Assembly: GCF_001651865.1 (NCBI RefSeq)
Contig: NZ_LPUX01000055.1
Span: 124,001 to 188,000 of the forward strand
DNA: 64,000 bases
Reading direction: 5' to 3'
Source of the DNA: Sinorhizobium glycinis
Lineage (GTDB): Bacteria; Pseudomonadota; Alphaproteobacteria; Rhizobiales; Rhizobiaceae
This document shows, in pieces, positions 1 through 9,331 of the stretch (position 1 is its first letter; every line of letters starts with the position of its first letter). The notes beneath the pieces are model-generated. The model was not told the DNA's origin. It did no database searches and saw only the letters and a program-made list of their open reading frames with translations. A program made the position numbers and the translations under genes.

Positions 1-1015
1 TGTCGGATGATCGTGGCGGCGAAGCGCCGATCCCGCGCCGGCTATGGAGCTTCGCCGTTTCGGACGGCGGCTGGCCGAAGGCATCATGATAGACCGCTGA
101 AAACCGGCCCATATGGGTAAATCCCCAGGCGCGCGCCACCTGCGCGATCGAAAGCGTATTTGCCTCATCGGAGAGTGTCCTGCGTACGCCTTCCAGCCGC
201 ATCTGGCGCAGAAAGTTCAAGGGAGTCGTATCCTTGAATTGCTGGAAGGCGGTCTGCAGGGCGCGCACGCTCGTACCTGCCTCCCGAGCGATGTCCGCAA
301 CGCTCATGGGATGAGCTATATTGGCGACCATATACTCAATCGCCCGTTTCAGATTTCGCGGCATCGCCGGCGACATTGGTTTGTGTAGTCGCGCGCTGTA
401 GTTGTGGGGGACCGATTCCAGGATCATGACCATTGCCGCCTGGAAGAGGTGATTGGTCGCCGTTGCAGAAACGCGGTCTTCACCCGCCACGTCGAAACAA
501 TCCCAGAGCAAGCTTCCGAGAGCAGCGAGCCGCGAGCCGGCGGCTGAGTCCGTGTCCAGGGTCGCACAAAGGTCGATATCCCCCAGAACGGGGGCGTCGA
601 GAAGCTGGCTGAGTTGACCGACCATCGCCGATTTTTCGAACGCGATGCCGATATGGCCGCGATTCTCGTGAATGGTCAGCCTTTCGAATTGCGCCATATT
701 GCCGACCATCGCGGTCCCCGGGGTCGACAGAAGGCGCTTGCGGCCGACATCGATCTCCATGGCACTCGAATGGGGCAAATAGAGTACGAAGGCATCGGAC
801 GGCTGCGAGAATGTGACCTTCATGCCGGAATGGCACATGCCCGCCCAGATGCTGAAAGGCCCGGCAGAATAGTGCCGATCCTCGACCGAGATACGGCCGT
901 CTTGCCCCAGGGGCTCAACCTTGGCGGGCGACAATGTCTTTGCATAATGCTCGGACATTTCGTCGGCATCTGCTTTGACTATGCGGAACGCCGGGCGATG
1001 AGGAGCGTACCTCAT
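1..1015 (-). CDS. AraC-family transcriptional regulator, 3' end cut by window edge
   Basis: An open frame of 338 codons runs from an ATG at 1015 to the left edge without a stop, so the last residues are outside the window. The N-terminal two thirds look like the AraC-binding-like sensor domain of rhizobial AraC regulators. The C-terminal part (about residues 225-325) is a double helix-turn-helix domain, seen as MSVADIAREAGTSVRALQ and then RAWGFTHMGRFSAVYHDAFG. It is related in layout to the regulators at 39832-40805 and 47512-48480. A palindrome lies 110-125 bases upstream of the start. The inducer and targets cannot be told from sequence. Confidence 0.88.
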   Translation of the reverse strand, partial: MRYAPHRPAFRIVKADADEMSEHYAKTLSPAKVEPLGQDGRISVEDRHYSAGPFSIWAGMCHSGMKVTFSQPSDAFVLYLPHSSAMEIDVGRKRLLSTPGTAMVGNMAQFERLTIHENRGHIGIAFEKSAMVGQLSQLLDAPVLGDIDLCATLDTDSAAGSRLAALGSLLWDCFDVAGEDRVSATATNHLFQAAMVMILESVPHNYSARLHKPMSPAMPRNLKRAIEYMVANIAHPMSVADIAREAGTSVRALQTAFQQFKDTTPLNFLRQMRLEGVRRTLSDEANTLSIAQVARAWGFTHMGRFSAVYHDAFGQPPSETAKLHSRRGIGASPPRSSD

Positions 1016-1729
1016 CTAAACTCCAAAAAGATGCTGGTGCTGGGCAGGGTAGCGCACCGTCGGGCATATTTGCGTCTCACGTTCACGCCACCTCCCTTTC
1101 ATCGGCTCTTTGCCGCCAATTATCATACGAATATGCGTATATTAGTGTTGTCGTAAACGGTTATGTAAACCCGCCTATCCAAAAAACGAAAAACGCAGCC
1201 AGATTTCGCAACAATTGATGAGCGGAGGAAATCGTCCCGCTCGCACGTCGCTGGCCGAACGGATCAAGCGTGCAAAATTCCGCCGGCCAACCCGCGAACG
1301 GGCTGGAGAATTGAGCGAACGGTTCTTGGCCAAGTTCGACACGATCGGGCGTCGTACCGATCCAAGGCAGCGTTGCCGCGGCGCCTTGATGGGACGACCG
1401 ACAGCACAGCAGAGCCGACTCATTTTGGCGGCCGATCGGCAAGCCGCGATGCTCATGCCTCTCGGGCAAACATTGTTGGCAGGCCGGCCGACTATCGTCC
1501 CAGAAGGATAGCGTCGTCTTCGGGATACACCATGCGCTATGCGGATACTGAAGAGTGCGTTTCCGTATGTCTTTTGCAAGCCGTCCGACATATTCAAGGA
1601 AGTCGTAAATTTAAGTTGAAAACTACTCTCGCCGGCGCCGGCTTCTACTGAGCGTGGTGTCGTGAGGGGCAATCCATGGCGCTTGGGTGATTGAACGCAG
1701 GACGCCCGAAAAGGTGGGAACGAGGACGA
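1016..1729. other. Intergenic stretch without a supported gene
   Basis: About 700 bases separate the divergent AraC and XRE genes. Short open frames exist on both strands, for example 1215-1511 on the plus strand, but none shows a recognisable domain together with a good ribosome-binding site. The only clear structure is the palindrome at 1125-1140. The stretch may hold promoters for both regulators. Confidence 0.5.
1125..1140. promoter_or_regulatory. Near-perfect 16-bp palindrome upstream of the AraC gene
   Basis: The sequence ATACGAATATGCGTAT matches its own reverse complement at 14 of 16 positions. It lies about 110 bases upstream of the AraC start at 1015. It is a candidate regulator-binding site; which protein binds is unknown. 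Confidence 0.45.
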
Positions 1730-2176
1730 ATGCAGGTCAGACCGAATAAGAAAGAACCCCGAGCGATCGACATACATGTAGGCAACCGCATCCGTTTGCG
1801 CCGATTGGCCTTGGATTGGAGTCAGACAAGACTCGGCGAGGCGCTCGACGTCAGTTTCCAGCAGGTGCAGAAATACGAAAAGGGCTTGAACCGGGTCGGG
1901 GCGAGCCGCCTCCAGCGTGCTGCCGAGGTCCTGAACGTGTCGGTCTCCTACTTCTTCGAAGGCGGCCCCGAAAGCTCGAATGGTTCGGAGCAGAATGCCG
2001 CGGTGACCTCCAGCGACGAGATGCTGCAGTTCCTTGCGACCGAGGAGGGCGTGGCCCTCAATCGCGCGTTTGCCCGGCTCAGCGATCCGCAGGTTCGGCG
2101 ACGGATCGTGGCGCTCGTCAAAGCCCTCGTCCCGTCGGACATCGCACCGACTCCAGCGCTGGCCCTCGAAGACTAA
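1730..2176 (+). CDS. XRE-family helix-turn-helix transcriptional regulator
   Basis: This 148-residue protein carries a Cro/CI-type helix-turn-helix at about residues 17-70 (RIRLRRLALDWSQTRLGEAL, then SFQQVQKYEKG). A short C-terminal helix region contains SDPQVRRRIVALVKAL. Small regulators of this shape are common in Rhizobiales. An in-frame TTG at 1691 would add 13 residues; the ATG at 1730 is preferred because GGAACGAGGACG sits just upstream. The gene stands alone between the AraC gene and the convergent efflux operon. Its target is unknown. Confidence 0.85.
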   Translation: MQVRPNKKEPRAIDIHVGNRIRLRRLALDWSQTRLGEALDVSFQQVQKYEKGLNRVGASRLQRAAEVLNVSVSYFFEGGPESSNGSEQNAAVTSSDEMLQFLATEEGVALNRAFARLSDPQVRRRIVALVKALVPSDIAPTPALALED

Positions 2177-2198
2177 AGGTCGCCGGTCCGCTGCCCTT

Positions 2199-2254
2199 AT
2201 GCAGCATTGCTTTGCCCTACAGCGCCGCGCGTCTTACCAGACGCGCAAAGGCTG
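2199..2254. repeat. Dispersed palindromic repeat, copy 1 (partial)
   Basis: It contains the CTACAGCGC...GCGCAAAGG stem unit (second palindrome, P2) seen in other copies in this window, preceded by ATGCAGCATTGCTTTG. It lies between the XRE gene and the 3' end of the RND transporter gene. The first palindrome of the full element is missing. Confidence 0.7.
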
Positions 2255-2344
2255 CGCGCCGCAAGCCAGGTTTTTTCGACTCCAATTTGGGCTGGGGGCC
2301 TTGCCGCCGCGACCTTGGGCGCGGCGGTGCGGATTATCTGCAAG

Positions 2345-5300
2345 TCATTCGGCGGCAATCGGTGCGGGGTAGGGGGCGCGGTTCGCGGCAGCCTCCTTGC
2401 TGGGCTCGGCGGTTTCGCCCTCCGGCTCGCGTGCCTTGGGCTCCCTGCCGAAGAACAGCGCGTAGCCAGCCGGCAGGACCAGGATCGTCAGCACCGTCGC
2501 AACGAGAATGCCGCCCATCATCGCATAGGCCAGCGGTCCCCAGAACACGCCGCGCGAGATCGGGATCAGCGCGAGCACGGCGGTCAGCGCCGTCAGCACG
2601 ATCGGCCGGAAGCGCCGTACCGCGGCCCCGATGATCGCCTCGGAACGCTCCATGCCCGCCGCAATGTCCTGGTCGATCTGGTCGACGAGGATAATCGAAT
2701 TGCGGATGATGATGCCGAGCAGCGCGATGACGCCGAGGATGGCGACGAAGCCGAAGGGGGCGCCGCTGATGAGCAGGGCCGCAGCCGCACCGATGATGCC
2801 GAGCGGTCCGGTCGCGAGCACCAGCATCGATTTGCCGAAGTGCTGGAGCTGGGCCATCAGGAGGATGACGATGACGAGAAGCATGATCGGCGCCTTGGCT
2901 GCGATCGATGCCTGGCTCTCGGCACTGTCTTCCGCACCGCCCTGAATCTCGACGTTGTAGTTCGGGGCGAGACCGTCCCGCAGCCCCTGAAGTTCGTTAT
3001 AGAGCTGCAGGGTCACGTCGTTCGGCTGGATACCGTCCGGCAGCGTTGCGCGCACGGTTATGGTCGGCTGGCGATCGCGCCGCCATTCGATGCCCTGCTC
3101 CATGACCGGAACCACCTTGGCCACCTGGGCCACCGGCACGAAGCTGCCGAAATCCGTCGGCACATAGACCGAGTTGACGGCTGAAAGCAGCTGGCGGTTG
3201 CCATCCGGCTCGCGTGCCACGATCGAGACGGTCTCTTCGCCGTCGCGGAAATCGTCGAGCGGCACGCCGGACATCGCCGCCTGGAGCATCTGGCGGATGC
3301 GCTGCGAGGTGACGCCCAGCGCCCGGGCGCGGTCCTGGTCGATGACCAGCTTCATCGCCGGCACAGGCTCCAGCCAGTCGTCATGGACGGCTCCGAGCAG
3401 CGGATTCTCCTGGAACTTCGCCTTCACCTGATCGGCGATGCGGCGCACCTCCTGGCGATCCGGCCCCATGACCCGGATCTGCACCGGCCAGCCGGTCGGA
3501 GGGCCGAGGAAGAGGCGGTCGACCTTGGCGCGGACCGACGGGAAGTCTTCGGCGAGGATCGTGCGCATCTTGACGATCAGCCTTTCGCGGGCCGGCTCGT
3601 TCTTCGCCATGACGAGGAGTTGCGCGAAGTTGGGATTGCGAAGCTGCTGGTCGAGCGGCAGGAAGAAACGCGGTATGCCTTCGCCGATATAGGTGGCGAT
3701 GAAGCGCTTGTCCTCGTCGTCCATCATGCGCGCCTCGAGCGCCTTGGCCTGCCTCTCGACTTCCTCGATGCTCGTGCCCTCCGGCAGCCAGAGATCGACG
3801 AGGATTTCCGGCCGCGAGGACTGCGGGAAGAAGTTCTTCGGGATGAACTGGAACGCCCAGAGGCTCGCCATGAAGGTTGCCAGCGTCAGGACGAGCACGA
3901 TGACGCGGTGCCGCACGGCCCAGCCGACAGTTGCCCTGAGCCGCCGGTAGAAGCGGGTGTCGAACGCGTCGTGATGGGTGCCCGCATGGTGGCGCTGCTT
4001 CAGGATCATGTAGCCGAGCCAGGGGGTGAAGTAGGCCGCCACGAACCACGACACCACGAGCGCAATGCCGACGACGTAGAACAGCGAACGCACATATTCG
4101 CCCGCCGTCGACTCCGCAAAGCCGACCGGGATGAAGCCGGCCGTCGTGATCAGCGTGCCGGTCAGCATCGGAAAGGCAGTGGAGGAATAGGCAAAGCTCG
4201 CTGCCTCGATCTTCACCAGCCCTTCCTCGAGCTTCCGTTCCATCAGCTCCACAACGATCATCGCGTCGTCGACCAGCAGGCCGAGCGCAATGATCAGCGC
4301 CCCGAGCGAGATGCGCTGCAGGTCGATGCCGAGCTCGTACATGATCGCGAAAGTGGCGGCGAGGACGAGCGGGATGGCGATGGCGATCACCAGGCCCGAA
4401 CGCCAGCCGATCGAAAGGAAGGAGACGACCAGAACGATGATCAATGCCTCGACGAGCGCATGGCTGAATTCACTGATCGCCTCGGTCACGACTTCCGGCT
4501 GATTGGAGATCTGTTCGACCGCCACGCCGTAGGGAAGGGCGGACTCGAAGCGCTCATAGGTCGCCTCCACCGCCTTGCCGACATCGGTAACCTTGTGTCC
4601 CCTGGCCATTACCACGCCGATCTGGACGCTGTCGTGGCCGTTGAAGCGGAACTTGCGCGAATAGGGATCTTCGAGCCCCGAGGTGACGGTGGCGATGTCG
4701 CCAAGCCGGATCGTCTCGCTGCCGGCGCGCAGCCTCAACTCGCGGATATCCTCGGCCCGCCTGACATCACCGTCGACGGAAATGCGAACCGAGCGGACGC
4801 CCGTCTCGACGGTGCCGGCGGGATCGACATTGTTCTGCCCGGCGACGGCGTTGCGCAGGTCGTTGAGCGTCAGCCCGCGGGCGGCGAGCAGCTTGGAGGA
4901 AACATCGATGTAGATCTTCTGCGGCTGGTCTCCGAGGATGACGACCTTCTCGACGCCCGGCGTCGTCAGGAGCATGTCGCGGCCCTCGGTCGCGAAGCGC
5001 TTCAGTTCGGGATAGCTGTAGCCGTCGCCGCTGATCGCGTGGAGCGTGATGAAGGTATCGCCGAATTCGTCGTTGAAGTAAGGACCGAGGACGCCTTCCG
5101 GCAGGTCATTGGCAATATCGCCCACCTTCTTGCGGGCCTGGTAGAAGGAATCGGCGACATCTTGGGCGTCGGTGTCGCCCTCGATCTGCACGGTGATGAC
5201 GGCGCTGCCGGCGCGGGTGTAGGAGCGGACGAAATCGAGATGCGGCGTTTCCTGCAGCTTGCGCTCGATCTTGTTGACGACCTGGTCCTGCATCTCCTCG

Positions 5301-5497
5301 ATCGAGGCGCCGGGCCAAACGGCCTGCACGACCATGGTGCGGAAGGTGAATTCCGGATCTTCGCGCTGCCCCATGCGGACGAGGCCGAGTGCGCCAGTGA
5401 TGATGATCAGCCCGAACAGGAAACGCGCGATGCTCGGATGCCCGATCGCCCAGCGCGAGAGATTGAACGGCTTCTTGTCCCCGGTAGAGGCGTGCAT
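2345..5497 (-). CDS. RND-family efflux transporter, inner-membrane permease subunit
   Basis: At 1050 residues the protein has the usual length for a hydrophobe/amphiphile-efflux RND permease. It opens with a cytoplasmic tail and TM1 (about residues 23-42), followed by a large periplasmic loop. A helix bundle carries LGLLVDDAMIVVE near residue 400, the TM4 segment with the paired Asp residues needed for proton relay. A second loop and bundle end in an alanine/glutamate-rich tail. It lies 27 bases downstream of its adaptor gene and forms a unit with it and the TetR gene. It should export small toxic molecules using the proton gradient through an outer-membrane channel encoded elsewhere. The substrate is not readable. 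Confidence 0.95.
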   Translation of the reverse strand: MHASTGDKKPFNLSRWAIGHPSIARFLFGLIIITGALGLVRMGQREDPEFTFRTMVVQAVWPGASIEEMQDQVVNKIERKLQETPHLDFVRSYTRAGSAVITVQIEGDTDAQDVADSFYQARKKVGDIANDLPEGVLGPYFNDEFGDTFITLHAISGDGYSYPELKRFATEGRDMLLTTPGVEKVVILGDQPQKIYIDVSSKLLAARGLTLNDLRNAVAGQNNVDPAGTVETGVRSVRISVDGDVRRAEDIRELRLRAGSETIRLGDIATVTSGLEDPYSRKFRFNGHDSVQIGVVMARGHKVTDVGKAVEATYERFESALPYGVAVEQISNQPEVVTEAISEFSHALVEALIIVLVVSFLSIGWRSGLVIAIAIPLVLAATFAIMYELGIDLQRISLGALIIALGLLVDDAMIVVELMERKLEEGLVKIEAASFAYSSTAFPMLTGTLITTAGFIPVGFAESTAGEYVRSLFYVVGIALVVSWFVAAYFTPWLGYMILKQRHHAGTHHDAFDTRFYRRLRATVGWAVRHRVIVLVLTLATFMASLWAFQFIPKNFFPQSSRPEILVDLWLPEGTSIEEVERQAKALEARMMDDEDKRFIATYIGEGIPRFFLPLDQQLRNPNFAQLLVMAKNEPARERLIVKMRTILAEDFPSVRAKVDRLFLGPPTGWPVQIRVMGPDRQEVRRIADQVKAKFQENPLLGAVHDDWLEPVPAMKLVIDQDRARALGVTSQRIRQMLQAAMSGVPLDDFRDGEETVSIVAREPDGNRQLLSAVNSVYVPTDFGSFVPVAQVAKVVPVMEQGIEWRRDRQPTITVRATLPDGIQPNDVTLQLYNELQGLRDGLAPNYNVEIQGGAEDSAESQASIAAKAPIMLLVIVILLMAQLQHFGKSMLVLATGPLGIIGAAAALLISGAPFGFVAILGVIALLGIIIRNSIILVDQIDQDIAAGMERSEAIIGAAVRRFRPIVLTALTAVLALIPISRGVFWGPLAYAMMGGILVATVLTILVLPAGYALFFGREPKAREPEGETAEPSKEAAANRAPYPAPIAAE

Positions 5498-5524
5498 GGC
5501 GTCTTTCCGTACTGCTGATTGGCT

Positions 5525-6664
5525 TTAGCGGACGATTTCGCGCGTTTCGGCGCGGGCGGACTGCTGCGCGGGGAGCGGCAGCTTGACCTTCAAGTCTTCG
5601 GCCATGAATTGCGTGCCGGCCGCGACGACGAGATCACCCGGCCGCAAGCCCTCGGCGATGCGTACCTGATCCCCGGCGTAATCGGCGAGCTTGACGGGGC
5701 GGGCATGCACGGTCGAGGCGCTGCGATCGACCACCCAGACGATGTTCTTGCCGTCCTTCTGCGCAAGTGCGCTCAGGGGAATGGCCACGAGGTCCCCGGA
5801 ATTGGCGGCCGGCGCCTCGACGGTTGCGGTCATGCCGAGCAGGACGCGGGGATCGTTGGGCAGGCTGATGCGCACCGAGAATGTCCGGGATTGCCGCTCC
5901 GCGCTGCCGGAGACTTCACGCACATGGCCGTCGAGGGTGAGCATGTCGTTCGACCAGAAGTGCGCCTTTACGGTTTTGCCCGGCTTGAACTCGGCAATAT
6001 CCAGCTCCGGAACGGCAACTTCGATTTCCTTCTCGCCGTCTACGGCGACGGTTACGACCGCCGTGCCGGTGCCGACAACCTGGCCGATATCGGCGTTGAT
6101 CGCGGTCACGATGCCGCTCTGGTCCGACTTGAGATCGGCATAAGCGACCTGGTTCTTCGCCTGGCTCAGGCTCGAGGCGGCCGCATCGCGTGTGGAAATC
6201 GCCTGATCATAGAGGAGAATGGCCTGGTCCAGCTCGGCCTTGGAGGAGAACGATTTGGTGAAGAGCTGCGCGGCCCGCTCTTTCGTCAGGGAGGTCGTCT
6301 GCACCTGCTTTTCGGCGGCAAAGAGGGTTGCCTCGGCGCTTCTAACGGCAAGCTCGTAGTCGGTCGGGTCGATGCGCGCGAGAAGGTCGCTGGGCTTCAC
6401 GCGGTCGCCGACATTGACGAGCCGCTCGGTAATCTTGCCACCGACGCGAAAGCCGAGATTCATCTCGGTGCGCGCCTTCACTGTCCCGGCATAGTCGAGG
6501 CGGCGCACCTCACCCGTGCTGGCAATCTCGACGACCTTGACGGGCCGGATGGTCTCCTTCGTTTCCGTTTTTTCCTCCGAGCAGCCGGAGAGCACGGCGC
6601 CGAGCGCGATCACGGCCAGGGCACGGGCAACGAACGGCCGGTTGAAAGCTCTCGGTGAAAACAT
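5525..6664 (-). CDS. RND efflux periplasmic adaptor subunit (membrane fusion protein)
   Basis: A 379-residue lipoprotein. The signal sequence ends in the lipobox LSGC with Cys28 as the acylated residue. A biotinyl-lipoyl half-motif region (GFRVGGKITERLVNVGDRVK) follows, then an alpha-hairpin (about residues 105-175), the second lipoyl half (ADLKSDQSGIVTAINADIGQ) and beta-barrel and membrane-proximal domains. Adaptors of this family bridge the RND permease and an outer-membrane TolC-like channel. The gene sits 40 bases after the TetR gene and 27 before the permease gene, all on the minus strand, consistent with one operon. Confidence 0.94.
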   Translation of the reverse strand: MFSPRAFNRPFVARALAVIALGAVLSGCSEEKTETKETIRPVKVVEIASTGEVRRLDYAGTVKARTEMNLGFRVGGKITERLVNVGDRVKPSDLLARIDPTDYELAVRSAEATLFAAEKQVQTTSLTKERAAQLFTKSFSSKAELDQAILLYDQAISTRDAAASSLSQAKNQVAYADLKSDQSGIVTAINADIGQVVGTGTAVVTVAVDGEKEIEVAVPELDIAEFKPGKTVKAHFWSNDMLTLDGHVREVSGSAERQSRTFSVRISLPNDPRVLLGMTATVEAPAANSGDLVAIPLSALAQKDGKNIVWVVDRSASTVHARPVKLADYAGDQVRIAEGLRPGDLVVAAGTQFMAEDLKVKLPLPAQQSARAETREIVR

Positions 6665-6704
6665 CGTTCGTACTCCTGATGCAGGTAATTGGCGGCGAGC
6701 CGCT

Positions 6705-7322
6705 CTATTTCTTAAGCGCCCTGAGGGCGAACTCGATCAGTTCGTCCGGGGTAGGGCGATTTTCCTTGGCAAGACACTGGGCGACGATCTGCGGGTGGCA
6801 GAGGGTCACGATGCTCGCACCGAAGCATCGGGCGGCTACCTCCGGATCGTGCTCGGCGAATTCGCCCGCCTCGATGCCATCGTGGATGATGCCGGCCAGA
6901 AGCTTGTCGATGCGGTCGAGATGTTTCTCGATGACGTGCCATTCCTGTTCGATCGCCACCACGACCATCTCGTGGACCTTCTGCTCGTCGAGCATGGTCT
7001 CCACGGTCATCTTGTGCTGCGCCAGCACATAGCGCCGCAGGCGCTCGGTGGCACTCAAGGGGAGGCGGGAAATCTCGTAAGCCTGCTGGTAGCTCGCCTC
7101 CAGCATGCGCGCGCAAAGCGCCTGGTGGATCTCCGTCTTGGAGCCGAAAAAGCGATAGATGTTGGCCGGCGACATGCCGAGGTCGCGCGCAATATCGGCG
7201 ACATTCGTTTTGGTGTAGCCGTAGTGCCGGAAAAGCCGCTCGGCGGATTCGAGGATCCGCGCGATGTTTTCCTGCCTTGCTGCATCGATGCTGCTGTCTG
7301 CGGGATCGCTCATGGGCTGCAT
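6705..7322 (-). CDS. TetR-family transcriptional repressor
   Basis: A 205-residue protein. Its TetR-type DNA-binding domain covers about residues 18-65, with RILESAERLFRHYGYTKTNV and the recognition helix SPANIYRFFGSKTEI. A helical ligand-binding domain follows. It is the first gene of the efflux operon, and a 32-base palindrome begins six bases upstream of its start, so autorepression and control of the pump are likely. Start codons at 7322 and 7313 are both possible and neither has a strong ribosome-binding site; the longer form is given. Confidence 0.92.
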   Translation of the reverse strand: MQPMSDPADSSIDAARQENIARILESAERLFRHYGYTKTNVADIARDLGMSPANIYRFFGSKTEIHQALCARMLEASYQQAYEISRLPLSATERLRRYVLAQHKMTVETMLDEQKVHEMVVVAIEQEWHVIEKHLDRIDKLLAGIIHDGIEAGEFAEHDPEVAARCFGASIVTLCHPQIVAQCLAKENRPTPDELIEFALRALKK

Positions 7323-7327
7323 TCGTG

Positions 7328-7359
7328 ATGAGTGACGAATTTTGAATTTCGTCAGTCAT
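7328..7359. promoter_or_regulatory. Palindromic operator in front of the TetR-efflux operon
   Basis: The arms ATGAGTGACGAA and TTCGTCAGTCAT face each other around a short A/T-rich centre; the 22-base core at 7333-7354 is symmetric except at its middle. It ends six bases from the TetR start codon, a classic position for a TetR dimer to block transcription of its own operon. Confidence 0.75.
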
Positions 7360-7654
7360 AAGCCGGCAGCCGTTATTTGTCAATCGACCGTCACCGTTTC
7401 CGGAATCGATTGTTGTAATCCGTTCGGGGATAGTGAGAGGCAGTTCTCGATCGCGTCGCGAGATATGTGAGAGCCTACGAATGATGGGAGCGTTGCTGCC
7501 GGTTCGTGAGCAACGGCTCCGGGCGCCGTCCCAGCTTCAAGTCGAAGCACGGCCCGAACGCGCGGAGCGGTGCTGATCAAGCAGAGATGCTTTCACGCAC
7601 CACGACGTCAGCTATGGGCTTGTCGCCCCGGGGCGTAAGGGCGGGTCAATGACC
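7360..7654. other. Intergenic stretch between TetR promoter and serralysin 3' end
   Basis: No gene is supported here. The stretch should contain the promoter for the minus-strand efflux operon next to the operator, and the termination region of the serralysin gene. No clear hairpin terminator was seen. Confidence 0.4.
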
Positions 7655-9205
7655 TTAAAGGACGAAGTAGCCCTTCTGCAGGGTGACGGCATCGTCCAAC
7701 TGGATAGCGAAATCGGCTGTCATGTCGCCGTTCACGTCGCCGTAGATGTAGGTATCGGAAACATCGCGGACGTAACGCAATTCGCCCTTCTTGCCGCCGA
7801 AAACAGCGGTTCCGACGAAGGTGAAGGCCTGATCGCCGGTGGTGACTGTATCCGCGTCGATTGCGGAAAGATCGATACGGTCAGATTCAGAGCCGAGAAA
7901 GTCGTAGATCGTGTCGCGGCTTGAGGCGGCGACGGTGCTTTCCGTCAAGGCTTTGAACACGAAGGTATCGGCTCCGGTACCTCCGGTCAGCTTGTCTGCG
8001 CCTGTGCTGCCGAAGAGCGCGTCATTGCCGGAATGGCTGTAGAGGCTGTCGCTGCCGCCGCCGCCGTTGACCTTATCCGCGCCGGCCCCGCCGTAGAGCC
8101 AGTCGTTCCCGACATCCCCCCACAAGGTATCATTGCCGCCGTTGCCCCACAGCTTATTGGCGGCCTGGTTGCCGGTGATCGTGTCGCCCGCCGAGCCGCC
8201 GTTGACGTTCTCGATCAACGATCCCGTCTTGCCGTGATAGAGCAGGGCATTGAAGATGTTGCCAGCCGCGAAGCCATTGTTGGGACCGCCACCGAGATAG
8301 GCGAGTTGGTCGGCGCTGAAGGTGGAAGCCTTGCCCGGCCGCAGATCGACTTTGAGGCCGGTGGTATAGGCCGAGAGGTCATAGGTGTCTTCGCCGCCGC
8401 CATCCCATATCGTGGCGAAGATCCGGTTGGCACCGGGAGAAATGCCTGCCGAGCCGTTAACGAGCGTGGCGCCGCTGCTTGGCGTCCATTTATAGACCGT
8501 ATTGCCGCTGTTGGTGCTGAAGTCCGCGCCGTACATTTCCTGCAGAGCGGCGATGTCGGCCATCATGAAGGTCTGCGGCGCACCGTATTGTTCGTAATCA
8601 TAGCCATAGCCACCGACATAGCCGCGATAGGTCATGATCGAATATTCGATCGAGTCGTATTGCGTGGGTAGAGGCTTATAGGTGACGCCGTTGTTGGTTT
8701 CGCTCTCGTGCCCGTGCTTCAGGCCAAGCGCATGGCCGAGTTCGTGCAGCAGCGTGTGCCAGGCATAATTTCCGGCGACCGGCTTGCGATAGTCGTTCAC
8801 CGTCCCGGCATACTCGGTACCGAACCAGATGTCTCCGCCCCAGGCGCCGCTGTCCGGCAGATAGGCCCAGGCCGTCTCGGGCAAGGTCGACTGCGCGAAC
8901 CGGATCGTCGCGCTGGTCGTTGAGCTTGTTTCGTCGAACCTGGCATTGGTGAAGCCCTCGACGGAAAAACCGTCATTGGCGGCCGAACCGTACTTTTCCT
9001 CCATGGCGAATCTTGCGGCATTCATCTGCGCCGATGAAATCTGAGCGAAGCCGTTGTCCTTCTCGCCGCTGTAGCTGTAGCTGCTGCTTGAGCCCGGGAA
9101 GGCGTAGGTGATCGTGAGGCCCCACGCCGAACCCGACAGCACGCCGTCGATCAGACCGTTGCCGGTCGTACTCACGGTGTTGACGGTTTTACCGGTGCCG
9201 CTCAT
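7655..9205 (-). CDS. Serralysin-like M10 metalloprotease with RTX repeats
   Basis: A 516-residue protein with no N-terminal signal peptide. The zinc-binding motif HELGHALGLKH spans residues 154-164 and is followed by a Met-turn (SIMTYRG). The C-terminal half contains glycine/aspartate-rich nonapeptide repeats (GGNGGNDTL, GDVGNDWLY, GGAGADKV) that form a calcium-binding beta-roll. It ends in the hydrophobic residues FVL, as type I secretion substrates often do. It should be a secreted, calcium-dependent protease. No ABC/MFP secretion genes are beside it, so export would use a system encoded elsewhere, such as a PrsDE-type one. Confidence 0.93.
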   Translation of the reverse strand: MSGTGKTVNTVSTTGNGLIDGVLSGSAWGLTITYAFPGSSSSYSYSGEKDNGFAQISSAQMNAARFAMEEKYGSAANDGFSVEGFTNARFDETSSTTSATIRFAQSTLPETAWAYLPDSGAWGGDIWFGTEYAGTVNDYRKPVAGNYAWHTLLHELGHALGLKHGHESETNNGVTYKPLPTQYDSIEYSIMTYRGYVGGYGYDYEQYGAPQTFMMADIAALQEMYGADFSTNSGNTVYKWTPSSGATLVNGSAGISPGANRIFATIWDGGGEDTYDLSAYTTGLKVDLRPGKASTFSADQLAYLGGGPNNGFAAGNIFNALLYHGKTGSLIENVNGGSAGDTITGNQAANKLWGNGGNDTLWGDVGNDWLYGGAGADKVNGGGGSDSLYSHSGNDALFGSTGADKLTGGTGADTFVFKALTESTVAASSRDTIYDFLGSESDRIDLSAIDADTVTTGDQAFTFVGTAVFGGKKGELRYVRDVSDTYIYGDVNGDMTADFAIQLDDAVTLQKGYFVL

Positions 9206-9331
9206 GCTAAAATTCCCATCAGAAACCGCGGAGCCATTGCCCCGGCTTCAAAAAACGCGGATCGTGGCGGCGACGATAGGCTCCGAATGCCTGCGATTGT
9301 CGTAACGAACTCGATAAGATTGGAGAGAATC

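Noticed and set aside
1215-1511. 98-codon plus-strand frame in the AraC/XRE spacer
   Set aside because: It starts at a TTG without a clear ribosome-binding site and shows no recognisable domain.
3383-5518. 711-codon open frame on the plus strand
   Set aside because: It is antisense to the RND permease gene and lacks any recognisable domain; long antisense frames are expected in high-GC coding DNA.
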